Origin: Flavobacteriales bacterium
GTDB taxonomy: Bacteria > Bacteroidota > Bacteroidia > Flavobacteriales > BACL11
Reading direction: 5' to 3'
Length of the DNA stretch: 48,117 nucleotides
Assembly: GCA_002696275.1 (NCBI GenBank)
Contig: NZRO01000019.1
Location: 1-48,117, forward strand
Below, piece after piece: positions 25,504 to 35,740 of this stretch. A program made the translations under genes and the position numbers. Positions within the stretch are counted from its first letter, which is position 1. The number at the start of each line of letters is the position of its first letter. Under the pieces are notes generated by a model that worked only from the letters and a program-made list of their open reading frames with translations, searched no databases and was not told the origin of the DNA.

Positions 25504-28373
25504 TTTGTATTTTTTATAATTTTTTTAGTAAATATTAACTTGTCTTTGTAAATTTCAAAATAATAAATTCCATCTGAAAATTCTCTAAGATCTATGTAAT
25601 CAACATCATTATTTAAATCGACTTGATCAATCAAATCACCAAGTACATTAAATATTTTTAAAACTGAATTTTCTGAGTTATTTATTGTCACTAAACCTGT
25701 AGTAGGATTTGGAAAAATTTGAATTTTTTCTTGGATATCAGGATTAGATGTTGCTTGTGATTGATCATACAAATAAATATCATCAACAGCCGCCTCAACT
25801 AAACTTCCTCCATCTAAGTATAATCCATTTCGGATACTATCAGAAGCTATGAATCTGATTTGAAAATTATCTGAGACGGTAACATAATCTTTTACTCTGA
25901 AAGCGAATTTTCTCCATCTGTTATCAGATGTTTTGTTATTTTCAACATATGTCCAATTGACTCCATCATCAGTAACCTGCACTTGCCACCAATCAGCCGA
26001 TGGGTTTGCTCCAGTTGGAGGAGAGTTTGTGTACCATCTAAAATAAGTAAATGTTGGATTTGTATAATCAGTTAAATCATAAACAGGTGATGTTAAAGTT
26101 GTATGTCCTCCATCAACATCATTAGCTCCTATTGTACCACCTGTATTATCATTTCCTGTAAAAGCACAATACGCACCTTGAGGTGTATTTTGAGTTCCAG
26201 GTTGAACAGGTACAGTACCATCATAATAGGTTCCTTCTGGAACACCTATTTCCCAAAGACCAGTTGTAGCATTGTCAAGTGGGTCACTAACATCCCAAAA
26301 TCCTATATTAAAATCAAAATCTTGTTCTTCCATTAATTCGTAACCAATCAAAATAAAATATGGAATATTTGGATTTGATTGTAAATTTGAAGAAAATGGA
26401 GTAATTGCAGATTTATGACCATAATTATCAATTAAAGTGAGGTAGTAGGAAACTATATTACCACTTGAATATGAAGGAATTTGTGCTGAGTAATCTGAAC
26501 CTGATACTAAAGTCATTGGAATACTATCCCAGTTGTTTTGATTATTAGGTTTATAGAAGCAATATGCATTTTCAAGTGCCCATGGGTAAGTCATAGATAT
26601 ATTTGCGTCTATATCTGTAATTATCTGATGGAGACCTTCCTCTACTGGATTATGAGTTAAAGTAGCATTTGACAATAATGTTATTCCATGAGCTGCAAAC
26701 GCATCAACAATAGCTATATCATTTGGAGTACCATTAAAAATATTACCATCATTATCATCAGAATAAAGAAATTCTAACAAAACATCAGTATATATAATTC
26801 CTTCAGTTCCATTAGGACCATCAGGACCACTATCATATAAATCAGCAAAAAGTTCTAAAGCTTGGGACATACTACCTAAATTTTCATAGGTTTTCCAAAA
26901 TGCACCACAAATAATTTCACCATCAGCATGAACTTCTCCTACAAGATCTTGTGGATATACTTTAGTTGTAGAATCATACTCTCTCACATTACTATTAGGA
27001 TCATTAGTATACCACCCTTCCCCAAGGACTGGGTATTCGGTTAAAGATAGGGCCCATATATCTGCAGTTCCTTCATTTAAGGCTCCATTCCACATTCCAA
27101 CTTGATTGTTATATCTATAGTCATTAATAGCATGACCGTACTCATGATATGCTACATCTGGAATGTTAGCAGTTGACTGGCAACCACCTCCTTCTGCATA
27201 AAAATTAATAGTACCACCACTATAAAATGCATTGCAATTTGCAGTTGAAATATCCACATTAGTTTCCATTGGAAAATCAAGTCCTCCAAATGTTGGGAAA
27301 AGATTTTTAAAATGTTTGTGAATTTTATTTACAGCTACATATGCGGTTCTCTCTGGAATAGTTGAATTTGTATTATCAAAACTAACGTTTGATATAGTAG
27401 CAGGAATACTAAAACTAGCAGTAGAACCATTAGTCATTACTTGTGAATATAGCCCTTCTAAATAATAGGTTGCCTGTCCGTTATTTGATGACAATAGCGC
27501 ATCACCCAGAGTGTCAGTGTAATAATCAATGTTATTATGTCTAATTTTTAAATTAACCATATTTTCAACAGAAGTTGGATTAAATGGATTTGATGTATAA
27601 ACTTCGCCTTCTACATGCACATTTGAAATTGGAGATTCATACTTAACCTCATTATTTCTCATTAAGAGTTCTCCAGTATTAGCATCAACATAACATAAAT
27701 ACTTAGCAGGACCTAAGGAGTTTGTTGTTTCAATAAAAACTTCATAAACTAAATGAAAATCGTATTTATTATTAGAAGGAATAGGTAAAATTTTGAGATT
27801 ATCCATGATATCTTCTTTCAATATACTATTCGGTAAATCACTTGACGCAGATATTATGGCATCCTCCTCAGATATCGATGGGATAATACTTATGTTAATA
27901 TCATTAAATAAATCTAGGCCAAAAACCACGACTTCATTATTTTTAGTTTGTTTTATATAAAGTCTACTGTCAATTACATCAAGACCATTGAATAATTGTG
28001 TATATATAAAATTGGAGTATTTATCATTTTTTGAGTGTGACTGTAATTTTAAATCACAGTAATTTATATCAAAAATAGATAGTTTTTGATTTATAAAATT
28101 ATCTATAGAATTAATATATATGCCTTCTCCAAATGCTCTGTGAGGCAGATTATTATATTCATTAAAATACACAAACCAATTTGGATTTTCATTTAAAAAA
28201 CTTTGCCACTGAACAGAGTTTCTTAATTGATATTGAACATTTTCATTTAAATGAATTGGACTTTTAATGTATCTAATTTCAAGTTCATCTTTTTCAAACT
28301 TATGACAATTATCATGAGAATAAGTGAATAAACAATTTGTTAAAAGTATTACTAAGAAAGAAATTTTTTTCAT
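25500..28373 (-). CDS. Secreted M36-like (fungalysin) metallopeptidase with T9SS tail
   Basis: A 957-residue exported zinc protease. A signal peptide (1-about 19), a propeptide of FTP type (about 40-240), the catalytic domain with HEYGH (410-414) and the third ligand Glu434 in LNEGTADIW, an Ig-like region (about 575-670), a jelly-roll or MAM-like module (about 680-865) and a classical type A T9SS tail (about 885-957, with IFPNPTTG and VLGD). The zinc motif plus NEGxAD places it with M36/M4-like enzymes. It is likely activated by propeptide removal outside the cell and digests extracellular protein. First gene of a two-gene unit. Confidence 0.87.
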   Translation of the reverse strand: MKKISFLVILLTNCLFTYSHDNCHKFEKDELEIRYIKSPIHLNENVQYQLRNSVQWQSFLNENPNWFVYFNEYNNLPHRAFGEGIYINSIDNFINQKLSIFDINYCDLKLQSHSKNDKYSNFIYTQLFNGLDVIDSRLYIKQTKNNEVVVFGLDLFNDINISIIPSISEEDAIISASSDLPNSILKEDIMDNLKILPIPSNNKYDFHLVYEVFIETTNSLGPAKYLCYVDANTGELLMRNNEVKYESPISNVHVEGEVYTSNPFNPTSVENMVNLKIRHNNIDYYTDTLGDALLSSNNGQATYYLEGLYSQVMTNGSTASFSIPATISNVSFDNTNSTIPERTAYVAVNKIHKHFKNLFPTFGGLDFPMETNVDISTANCNAFYSGGTINFYAEGGGCQSTANIPDVAYHEYGHAINDYRYNNQVGMWNGALNEGTADIWALSLTEYPVLGEGWYTNDPNSNVREYDSTTKVYPQDLVGEVHADGEIICGAFWKTYENLGSMSQALELFADLYDSGPDGPNGTEGIIYTDVLLEFLYSDDNDGNIFNGTPNDIAIVDAFAAHGITLLSNATLTHNPVEEGLHQIITDIDANISMTYPWALENAYCFYKPNNQNNWDSIPMTLVSGSDYSAQIPSYSSGNIVSYYLTLIDNYGHKSAITPFSSNLQSNPNIPYFILIGYELMEEQDFDFNIGFWDVSDPLDNATTGLWEIGVPEGTYYDGTVPVQPGTQNTPQGAYCAFTGNDNTGGTIGANDVDGGHTTLTSPVYDLTDYTNPTFTYFRWYTNSPPTGANPSADWWQVQVTDDGVNWTYVENNKTSDNRWRKFAFRVKDYVTVSDNFQIRFIASDSIRNGLYLDGGSLVEAAVDDIYLYDQSQATSNPDIQEKIQIFPNPTTGLVTINNSENSVLKIFNVLGDLIDQVDLNNDVDYIDLREFSDGIYYFEIYKDKLIFTKKIIKNTK

Positions 28374-28387
28374 AATTATTATTTTTT

Positions 28388-28396
28388 ACAAATCTA
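28388..28396 (-). promoter_or_regulatory. Candidate -7 element for the M36 protease unit
   Basis: TAGATTTGT on the minus strand fits TAnnTTTG exactly and ends 14 nt before the ATG at 28373. It overlaps the end of the metallohydrolase gene, so the protease may also be read from upstream. Confidence 0.4.
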
Positions 28397-29155
28397 CAAA
28401 AATATTACCTCTCCATCATATGATGGTGAAACATTTAATGGTAATTCTTTTTCCAAATCAGCATGTTTCCCTAAAAAATGACTCATGTGTATTAATCTAG
28501 ATTGTTTTGGTTTCACTTCTGAAATTAAATCTAATGCCTGACTTAATGAAAAATGTGATAGGTGTCGCTCTCTTCTGAGAGCATCTATGATCAATAAGTC
28601 CGCGTTTAATAATTTTTGCTTTTCAATAGAAGAAATATAACTAACATCGGTTAAATAAACAAATTTATCTATCCTAAAACCAAAAACTGGCAGTTTATAG
28701 TGCAAGGCCTCAATAGGAGTTATTTTAGTATTTCCGATAAAAAAATCATTATTGTCTATTAGATTAATATTTATTTTTGGAACACCAGGATATTTATCTT
28801 TAGAAAACACATAATGAAATTCCCTCATTAAAGCCTTACTCACTCGTTTCGAAGCAAAAACCTCTACATCCTTTTTCCATTTATAGTTAAATGCTCTTAC
28901 GTCATCTAAACCAGCTACATGATCTTTATGTTCGTGTGTAAACAAAATAGCGTCTAAATTTTTAACCTTTTCTCTTAACATCTGATATCTGAAATCTGGA
29001 CCTGTATCAACAACAAATCTTTGGTTGTCAACATCAACCATAATTGATGATCTTAATCTTTTATCTCTCGAATCTTCAGACAAACATACATTACAATCAC
29101 AGGCGATCAAGGGCACACCTTGTGAAGTTCCACTACCAAGAATAGTTATCTTCAT
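28394..29155 (-). CDS. MBL-fold metallohydrolase, PhnP-like
   Basis: A 253-residue metallo-beta-lactamase-fold hydrolase. It begins with the LGSGTSQGVP segment (6-15), then CDCNVC (19-24), which resembles the extra zinc site of PhnP, and the metal motif HEHKDH (74-79); further ligands are likely His in ALHY, Asp in YLTDVSY and His in IHMSH. Relatives are cyclic phosphodiesterases such as PhnP; the substrate here is unknown. The family is widespread in Bacteroidota. Divergent from the 29248 gene. Confidence 0.87.
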   Translation of the reverse strand: MKITILGSGTSQGVPLIACDCNVCLSEDSRDKRLRSSIMVDVDNQRFVVDTGPDFRYQMLREKVKNLDAILFTHEHKDHVAGLDDVRAFNYKWKKDVEVFASKRVSKALMREFHYVFSKDKYPGVPKININLIDNNDFFIGNTKITPIEALHYKLPVFGFRIDKFVYLTDVSYISSIEKQKLLNADLLIIDALRRERHLSHFSLSQALDLISEVKPKQSRLIHMSHFLGKHADLEKELPLNVSPSYDGEVIFL

Positions 29156-29217
29156 CTGTATAATTTATATTTTGTAAAAATATATATTAATAAACATTTT
29201 AAATGAAAATAAGTTAA

Positions 29218-29226
29218 TAAATTTGC
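29218..29226 (+). promoter_or_regulatory. Candidate -7 element for the 29248 gene
   Basis: TAAATTTGC, a full match to TAnnTTTG, ends 21 nt before the ATG. No clear -33 TTG is seen. Confidence 0.5.
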
Positions 29227-29247
29227 CATCTAGATACAATAAAATAT

Positions 29248-30666
29248 ATGGAAGAAAAATTAATTCTATCATCCAAACAAAAAGCTCTTAAAATAAATTT
29301 AGACAATTCTATCTATGGTTCTATGGTAGAAATTGGAGCTGGACAAGAGGTTGCTCGTCAATTCTTTAGAGCAGGTTCTGCTTCTGGAACAATTGCAAAA
29401 ACTATGTCCGCTTATGATAAAGATTTTTCAGATGCAATTTATGGAAAAGAAATAGATGGTAGATATGTTTGTGAGTCTAGGTTAGATAACATGTTAGATC
29501 ATGAGTATAAATTACTTGAAGACAGATTAGATAGAGGTTCTTTTCCTGAAAGAAGATATTTCGCATTAGCTGACACCATAACTACTATAAATTATGAAAA
29601 AACTAATAAAGGACATGGATGGATTGGAGTTAGATTTCAAAAAAATGTAAATAATAAACCTAATGACATTATTTTACATGTAAATCTAAATGATCAAGAC
29701 TCTACTTTACAACAAGAGACAATTGGTATACTTGGAACTAATTTATTATACGCTAGTTTCTATTGTGACGACCCAAAAGATATATTAAAGACATTATATG
29801 ACAATTTAAGTAGAGATAACATAGAGATTGATACAGTTAGATTTACAGGGCCTGACTTTAAAGATGTTGATAATCGATTATTAAGTTTAACACTCGTAAA
29901 AGAAGGTATGACCGATAGTGTAATTTTTACTCCTGATGGAGTTAATCACCAACCTTCGAATGTTGTATACAAAAAGAATATCCTCACAATAAGAGGGAGT
30001 TTTAGACCAGTTACAAAAGTCAATATCGACATGTATGAAAATGGATTGAATAAGTTTAAAGAAAATCCAAAAGTAAACTCAAATAATATTCAAGTTCTAT
30101 TTGAAATTACATTAAGTAATTTAAAATCAGAAGGAGAAGTAGATGAACAAGATTTTCTTGATAGGGTTGACATATTATGTTCCTTAGGCTTCACTGTTAT
30201 GATTTCAAACTTTAAAAAATATTACAAGCTGATTGAATATTTATCTCAATTTTCAACGGAAAGAATGGGGATTATTTTAGGAGTCGACAATTTAATTGAA
30301 ATGTTTGAAGAAAAGTATTATAGAAATTTAAATGGAGGTATTCTTGAAGCATTTGGTATTATTTTTACTAGAGATATTAAAATTTATTTATATCCGTTTC
30401 AACCTGACAAAAATTCAGAACTATTAAATTCAAGCAATATTCCTATTCACCCTAGAGTTAAAGATCTATATGACTACTTATACATTAATAAAAGAGTTGA
30501 AGATTTGAGTTGCAATACAGAGGTGTTAAAAATATTCTCTAGAAAAGTATTAGCTTTAATCAAAGAAAATAAGGAAGGAGAATGGGAAGATATGGTTCCA
30601 TCTGGTGTAGATAAAATCATTAAAGATAAATGTCTATTTGGATATAATTGTAAAGTTAATCAATAA
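29248..30666 (+). CDS. Conserved unknown protein, 472 aa
   Basis: A soluble protein without signal peptide or TM segments. The N-terminus is the most distinctive part: VEIGAGQEVARQFFRAG (27-43), SGTIAKTMSAYDKDFSD (46-62) and YVCESRLDNMLDHEY; the middle has mixed alpha/beta character with an Asn/Asp-rich LHVNLNDQD stretch. I recall closely similar proteins in Bacteroidota and cyanobacteria, some carrying contradictory automatic names, but no experimentally established function. It overlaps the receptor gene downstream by 1 nt (TAATG), hence a two-gene operon, although a cytosolic protein and an outer-membrane receptor have no obvious joint role. Confidence 0.85.
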   Translation: MEEKLILSSKQKALKINLDNSIYGSMVEIGAGQEVARQFFRAGSASGTIAKTMSAYDKDFSDAIYGKEIDGRYVCESRLDNMLDHEYKLLEDRLDRGSFPERRYFALADTITTINYEKTNKGHGWIGVRFQKNVNNKPNDIILHVNLNDQDSTLQQETIGILGTNLLYASFYCDDPKDILKTLYDNLSRDNIEIDTVRFTGPDFKDVDNRLLSLTLVKEGMTDSVIFTPDGVNHQPSNVVYKKNILTIRGSFRPVTKVNIDMYENGLNKFKENPKVNSNNIQVLFEITLSNLKSEGEVDEQDFLDRVDILCSLGFTVMISNFKKYYKLIEYLSQFSTERMGIILGVDNLIEMFEEKYYRNLNGGILEAFGIIFTRDIKIYLYPFQPDKNSELLNSSNIPIHPRVKDLYDYLYINKRVEDLSCNTEVLKIFSRKVLALIKENKEGEWEDMVPSGVDKIIKDKCLFGYNCKVNQ

Positions 30667-33236
30667 TGAAGAAAATAATATTTTTACTATTAATATTTTT
30701 AAACTCAAGTATTCTATATAGCAGTTTCAAAATCGACGCTATATCAGGTGCTACTTGGCAAAAAACAAAGACAATATACGGTACTTTAAGTGGAAAAGTA
30801 CAAGATTCAGAAGATAAGAAATCTGTGTCATACGCAAATATTTCAATCGTTAATAGATTCGATAAGAATCCTATTGATGGAACTGTGACATCTGAAAAAG
30901 GTAAATTTAACTTTGATAAAATACCTGGAGGAAAGTATACCCTGATGGTAAGCTTTGTTGGTTACGAAACTTTTGAGTATGAATTTGAAATCACTGAAAA
31001 AAATCCAAATGTAAAAATAAAAAATATTTTTCTAAATCGATCTAGTAATACTATTGGTGAAATTGAAATTAATGAGGAAAAAGCTATTTATGAAAATAAA
31101 ATTGATAAAATAGTATATAATCCTGAAAATGATATTAATCAAAGTTCTGATGACGCAACAGATGTACTAAGAAAAGCACCTTTATTATCGGTAGATTTAG
31201 ATGGAAATGTTAATTTAAGAGGAAGTAGTAATATTAAATTCTTAGTCAATGGAAAAGCTTCAAGTTTTTTAACATCCGACATATCATCAGCTTTAAAAAT
31301 GATACCTGCTGATCAAATTAAATCAGTTGAGGTAATTACAAGTCCTGGAGCAAAATATGATGGCGAAGGTGATGCTGGAATTGTTAACATAATAACTAAG
31401 AAAAAAATCATTGATGGATACAAGGGAACATTTTCAGGATCTATGGGAAGTAGAGTTAGCAGAAATAGTCTTAATCTAACTGTTGGAAAAAATAATTTTG
31501 GTATATCTGTAAAAGGAGGACTCTACGGGATGTACTGGCCAAGAGTAGGTAGATCAAATTATGAACGTAATGATTGGGATTTAGACAGTTTAGATAATAG
31601 AATAAATCAAAATACATTATTAAGAAATGGAGAAACCTTTAGTAGATGGACAGGATATAGAACTGGTATTGATATGTATTACGACTTAAATCCCTTCAAC
31701 AACTTTACCTCTAGTTTTTCTTTTGGAGGAAGAGATAAATTTAGTGACGACACTACTAATATCACAGATATTGCTAATGGGAATACAGAGGAATATCAAT
31801 CAATAATTAACACAAATTCTACAAGTAATAATATTGAATGGACATTTGATTATACAAAAAATTTTGTAAATAATCCTGAGAAAGAATTAGCAATAGCTTT
31901 TCAAATAAACAATGAATATGAGGATGAAGGAAGTAGTGTTTATGAAAAAAATCAATTAACAACAAATATTTCTGATGGATTTTCAAATGAAAAAACATTC
32001 CAAATAGATTATGTCCATCCATTCGGTGAAAAGAAAAAACACAAAAACAATAATTCTGAATTTGAAATACCTTCGTCTAAAAGAAATAAAGGGAAAAAAT
32101 ATGGATCAAAAGGAACAAAAGGGGGTGACAGCTATGAAAACAAATTAGAAGTTGGAATCAAATATATTGATAGAAACAACAATTTTGATTATGTGACTAC
32201 TCTAGACTCAAATAACCAAGAAACTTATTCAGAATCCGATATATTTAATTATAGTCAGAGAGTGGCGAGCTCATATATTTCTAGTCAATTCGCGCTCCCA
32301 AAAGATTTTGGATTAGTTTTAGGCGGAAGGTATGAACTTACTGATATAAATGGCTCATGGGAAAAATCAACATCTAAGAATTTTAATAATAAACCATATC
32401 CGAATTTTTTACCAAACATTGTTTTGAGTAAAAAGTTTTCAATGACTAAATCATTAAAACTCTCTTATAACAACAGAATTAGAAGACCAAGTAGTTATTA
32501 TATAAACCCAAATACCGGAAGAACTGATAATAAAAATATTACAATTGGAAATCCTGATTTACTTCCAGCTGTTTCAGAACAAATAGAACTTGGATACAAT
32601 TCATTTAGTAGATTCTTCCAATCAAGTTATTATGTATATTTAAAAAACACAAAAGACGTCATTGAATCTATTGTTACAATTAGAGATGGAATCTCAGAAA
32701 CAACTTATGAAAATATTGGAAAAAATCAAAAATTAGGATTTAATTATTATGGATCAATTACCTTAAAATCAATTAACCTTAGAGGTGGATTCAATATTTT
32801 TCAATATTCATCAAATGATGAAAGATTCGGTGATTTAAAAACTATGTTATATAATTATAACTTTGGTGGGACAGTAAATCTTGGAAACAATTTAAAGTTC
32901 GAAACATGGGGATGGTACTCTTCTCCACAACAAACAATTCAAGGATATTCAGATAGTTGGTCCATGATGAGTTTTGGAATTAAGAAAGACTTTAAAAACA
33001 AAAGAGGTTCTTTTGGCTTAAGGATTGTTGAACCATTTTTAAAAAATGGAGAGAAAATTATGAGAACAGAATTAAGTGGAAACAATTTTGAGCAATCTAG
33101 TGAAAGAATAATCGCAATGAGATCAATTGGAGTTAGTTTTAGTTATACTTTTGGTAAGTTAAATTTTAAATCCAAGAGAGTTAATTCTAAAATTAAAAAT
33201 AACGACCTAATGGACGGTGGAAGTTCTGAACAATAA
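30666..33236 (+). CDS. TonB-dependent-receptor-like outer-membrane beta-barrel protein
   Basis: An 856-residue outer-membrane protein. A signal peptide (about 1-20), a carboxypeptidase-regulatory-like domain (about 40-110, LSGKVQDSEDKKSVSYANI ... YTLMVSFVGYE), a plug-like domain (about 140-250, LRKAPLLSVDLDGNVNLRGS ... DAGIVNIITKKK) and a long barrel of the OMP_b-brl type to the C-terminus. No SusD partner and no obvious TonB box are seen, so it is not a SusC. It probably transports or binds a small ligand of unknown nature. A Lys/Gly/Ser-rich low-complexity loop lies at about 455-485. Coupled to the 472-aa gene. Confidence 0.85.
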   Translation: MKKIIFLLLIFLNSSILYSSFKIDAISGATWQKTKTIYGTLSGKVQDSEDKKSVSYANISIVNRFDKNPIDGTVTSEKGKFNFDKIPGGKYTLMVSFVGYETFEYEFEITEKNPNVKIKNIFLNRSSNTIGEIEINEEKAIYENKIDKIVYNPENDINQSSDDATDVLRKAPLLSVDLDGNVNLRGSSNIKFLVNGKASSFLTSDISSALKMIPADQIKSVEVITSPGAKYDGEGDAGIVNIITKKKIIDGYKGTFSGSMGSRVSRNSLNLTVGKNNFGISVKGGLYGMYWPRVGRSNYERNDWDLDSLDNRINQNTLLRNGETFSRWTGYRTGIDMYYDLNPFNNFTSSFSFGGRDKFSDDTTNITDIANGNTEEYQSIINTNSTSNNIEWTFDYTKNFVNNPEKELAIAFQINNEYEDEGSSVYEKNQLTTNISDGFSNEKTFQIDYVHPFGEKKKHKNNNSEFEIPSSKRNKGKKYGSKGTKGGDSYENKLEVGIKYIDRNNNFDYVTTLDSNNQETYSESDIFNYSQRVASSYISSQFALPKDFGLVLGGRYELTDINGSWEKSTSKNFNNKPYPNFLPNIVLSKKFSMTKSLKLSYNNRIRRPSSYYINPNTGRTDNKNITIGNPDLLPAVSEQIELGYNSFSRFFQSSYYVYLKNTKDVIESIVTIRDGISETTYENIGKNQKLGFNYYGSITLKSINLRGGFNIFQYSSNDERFGDLKTMLYNYNFGGTVNLGNNLKFETWGWYSSPQQTIQGYSDSWSMMSFGIKKDFKNKRGSFGLRIVEPFLKNGEKIMRTELSGNNFEQSSERIIAMRSIGVSFSYTFGKLNFKSKRVNSKIKNNDLMDGGSSEQ

Positions 33237-33259
33237 TAATTAAATTTTGTGTAAAAAAA

Positions 33260-35686
33260 TTATTTACTTCTAACTTCTGCTCCTATTTTTTCGTAAGATT
33301 GAATTAATTTATTCATTACCTTATCAATGTATTTATCTGAAAGTGTTCTTGATTTATCTTCTAATATAAAACTTAGAGCATAACTCTTTTTTCCTCTTGG
33401 TAACCTCTCTCCTTCATACACATCAAAAAGATTTACTGATTTTAGAATTTTCTTTTCAGTTTCGTTAGCTATTTGCAGCAATTCTTCAAAAGTAATTTTG
33501 TTATCTATTAATAATGAAAGATCTCTTTTAACATTAGGAAATTTAGTTATTTCTGAATATTTTATTTTAGTATTTAAAACCAATCTTAAAACTAAATCCC
33601 AATTAAAGTCAGCATAAAACACCTCTTGCTTTATTCCAAATTTCTTTGTTATTTTTTTATCAACTTTTCCAAAACAAACTAATGTATCTTTTTTAGACCT
33701 ATACATTATTCCTTCAGATATACCATAACCAATTAATTTTTCTGATTTTAGTTTTGTAATACCTAAACGATAAAGAATATGTTCTACCTTTTCTTTAAGA
33801 TTAAAAAAGTTTACTTTAGTGTTTGTACTATTCCAACTCTCGGCGTGAACATTTCCAGAAAGTAAAATAATTAAATGCTGATTTTCAACATATTCTGTAT
33901 CTATTTTGTGATAACTTTTACCAAACTCATATAATTTTAAATCCTGGTTTTTTCTATTAATATTGTAAGAAACATTCTCTAATCCAGAAAAAAGTAAAGA
34001 TTGTCTCAAGGTATTTAAATCATGACTAAGTGGATTAAGTAAAGTTATATTTTCTTCCGGATTTAATTCTTTAATTAAAGTATTATAATCTCCTTTGGTT
34101 AAGGAGTTATTCATAATTTCAGAGTATCCATTACTACTAAGTAAATTCGAGATAACATTCCTAATAGCTTCTGGATTAATATCCTCTGAATACTGAATAG
34201 AAGTGTTTAATTTTTCTGAGGTAATAATGGTATTGAATCCATATATTCTTAGAATTTCTTCAATTACATCTACCTCTCTTTGTACATCTGACCTGTATAG
34301 GGGAACTTCTAAAGAAAGTCCTTTTTCATTCTGAGAAACTACTTTAATTTCCAAATCATTTAGAATACTTTTTACTACTTTTCTTTCTATCTTCTCTCCT
34401 ATTAAACTATCTAATTTTTGATATCTTAGATTTATTTTAAAGTCAGAAATGTTATTAGGATATTTATCTACAATTTCTGATGAGATCACTCCACCTGCAA
34501 TTTCTTGTATTAAAAGAGCTGCTCTTTTTAATGCATAAATAGTATTATTTGGATCACATCCTCTTTCAAATCGAAAAGAAGAATCGGTACTTAATCCGTG
34601 TCTTTTAGCAGTTTTTCTAATTGAAACTGCATTGAAGTAAGCACTTTCTAAAAATATTCTAACAGTTTTATTAGAAACTCCAGAATCCAAACCTCCAAAT
34701 ACCCCTGCTAAACACATTTCTTCTTTTTCGTTACAAATCATCAAATCTTCAGAAGAAAGTTCTCTTTCCACATCATCCAGAGTTGTAAATTTAGTTTTAT
34801 TTTTAGCCTTTCTCACAATTACTTTATTTCCGAATATTTTATCGGCATCAAAAGCGTGTAGAGGTTGCCCTGTCTCGTGTAATACATAATTTGTAACATC
34901 TACTACATTATTTATCGGATCTAATCCTATAGATTTTAATCTGTTTTGTAACCAAACTGGAGAATCACTTATTTTTACACCCGATATTGAAACTCCTGAA
35001 TATCTAGGGCAGAGTTCAGATTCTTCTACTTCTACAGAAATAGATAAATCTGTATTATTAACTTTAAAATCATCTACTTTTGGTAAGCACATTTCTAGTT
35101 TAGAACCTCTATGATTCAAGACTGCTTTTAAATCTCTTGCAACTCCAATATGTCCCATTGCATCTGAACGATTAGGAGTAAGTCCTATTTCTATTACGGT
35201 GTCATTTTCTATATTAAAATAATCGGAAGCTAAAGTTCCTACTATAGTATCATTTGGAAGTAGCATTATTCCTTCATGAGACTCTCCCAAACTAAGTTCA
35301 TTTTCCGAGCATATCATCCCCATAGAAACCTCTCCTCTTATCTTACCTTTCTTTATCTTAAAAGATTTTTCACCATTATATAAAGTAGTACCAATTGTTG
35401 CTACTAATACTTTTTGTCCAACATCAACATTTGGTGCTCCACAAACTATTTGTAAGATTTCCTCCTTTCCAATATTAACAGTTGTTAATTTTAATCTATC
35501 AGCATTTGGGTGTTGAATACAAGTTAAAACCTCACCAATTATTACCCCTTTCAATCCACCTTTTATACTTTCAACATAGCTTACCCCTTCCACTTCCAAT
35601 CCGGTATTGGTAAGTAATTCAGAAATTTTACTTGTTTCTAGATCTAATCTTATGTATTGTTTTAACCAATTAAGTGATATTTTCAT
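33260..35686 (-). CDS. pheT: Phenylalanyl-tRNA synthetase beta subunit
   Basis: An 808-residue full-length beta chain. In order: N-terminal domain with the EMAP/tRNA-binding OB fold (about 40-155, VCGAPNVDVGQKVLVA and GMICSENELSLG), B3/B4 editing domain (about 215-390), B5 domain (about 405-475), the catalytic-like core with LNPLSHDLNTLRQSL (about 545-560), and the C-terminal anticodon-binding FDX-ACB domain (about 715-808, FPNVKRDLSLLID). It pairs with PheS (not in the window) to charge tRNA-Phe. Transcribed from its own promoter, 20 nt downstream of a -7 element. Confidence 0.95.
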   Translation of the reverse strand: MKISLNWLKQYIRLDLETSKISELLTNTGLEVEGVSYVESIKGGLKGVIIGEVLTCIQHPNADRLKLTTVNIGKEEILQIVCGAPNVDVGQKVLVATIGTTLYNGEKSFKIKKGKIRGEVSMGMICSENELSLGESHEGIMLLPNDTIVGTLASDYFNIENDTVIEIGLTPNRSDAMGHIGVARDLKAVLNHRGSKLEMCLPKVDDFKVNNTDLSISVEVEESELCPRYSGVSISGVKISDSPVWLQNRLKSIGLDPINNVVDVTNYVLHETGQPLHAFDADKIFGNKVIVRKAKNKTKFTTLDDVERELSSEDLMICNEKEEMCLAGVFGGLDSGVSNKTVRIFLESAYFNAVSIRKTAKRHGLSTDSSFRFERGCDPNNTIYALKRAALLIQEIAGGVISSEIVDKYPNNISDFKINLRYQKLDSLIGEKIERKVVKSILNDLEIKVVSQNEKGLSLEVPLYRSDVQREVDVIEEILRIYGFNTIITSEKLNTSIQYSEDINPEAIRNVISNLLSSNGYSEIMNNSLTKGDYNTLIKELNPEENITLLNPLSHDLNTLRQSLLFSGLENVSYNINRKNQDLKLYEFGKSYHKIDTEYVENQHLIILLSGNVHAESWNSTNTKVNFFNLKEKVEHILYRLGITKLKSEKLIGYGISEGIMYRSKKDTLVCFGKVDKKITKKFGIKQEVFYADFNWDLVLRLVLNTKIKYSEITKFPNVKRDLSLLIDNKITFEELLQIANETEKKILKSVNLFDVYEGERLPRGKKSYALSFILEDKSRTLSDKYIDKVMNKLIQSYEKIGAEVRSK

Positions 35687-35706
35687 CTTCTTATTTTATA
35701 ATATCT

Positions 35707-35715
35707 GCTAAAATA
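35707..35715 (-). promoter_or_regulatory. Candidate -7 element for pheT
   Basis: TATTTTAGC on the minus strand ends 20 nt before the pheT ATG and is identical to the element of the BatA gene. The 18-bp palindrome at 35741-35758 lies just upstream, where a regulator could act. Confidence 0.45.
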
Positions 35716-35740
35716 TAAATTGTTATCGGAATAAGTAGGC

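Noticed and set aside
30666-33236. The receptor as a SusC protein of a polysaccharide utilisation locus
   Set aside because: No SusD partner, glycoside hydrolase or sulfatase is nearby, and the barrel matches the OMP_b-brl type rather than SusC.
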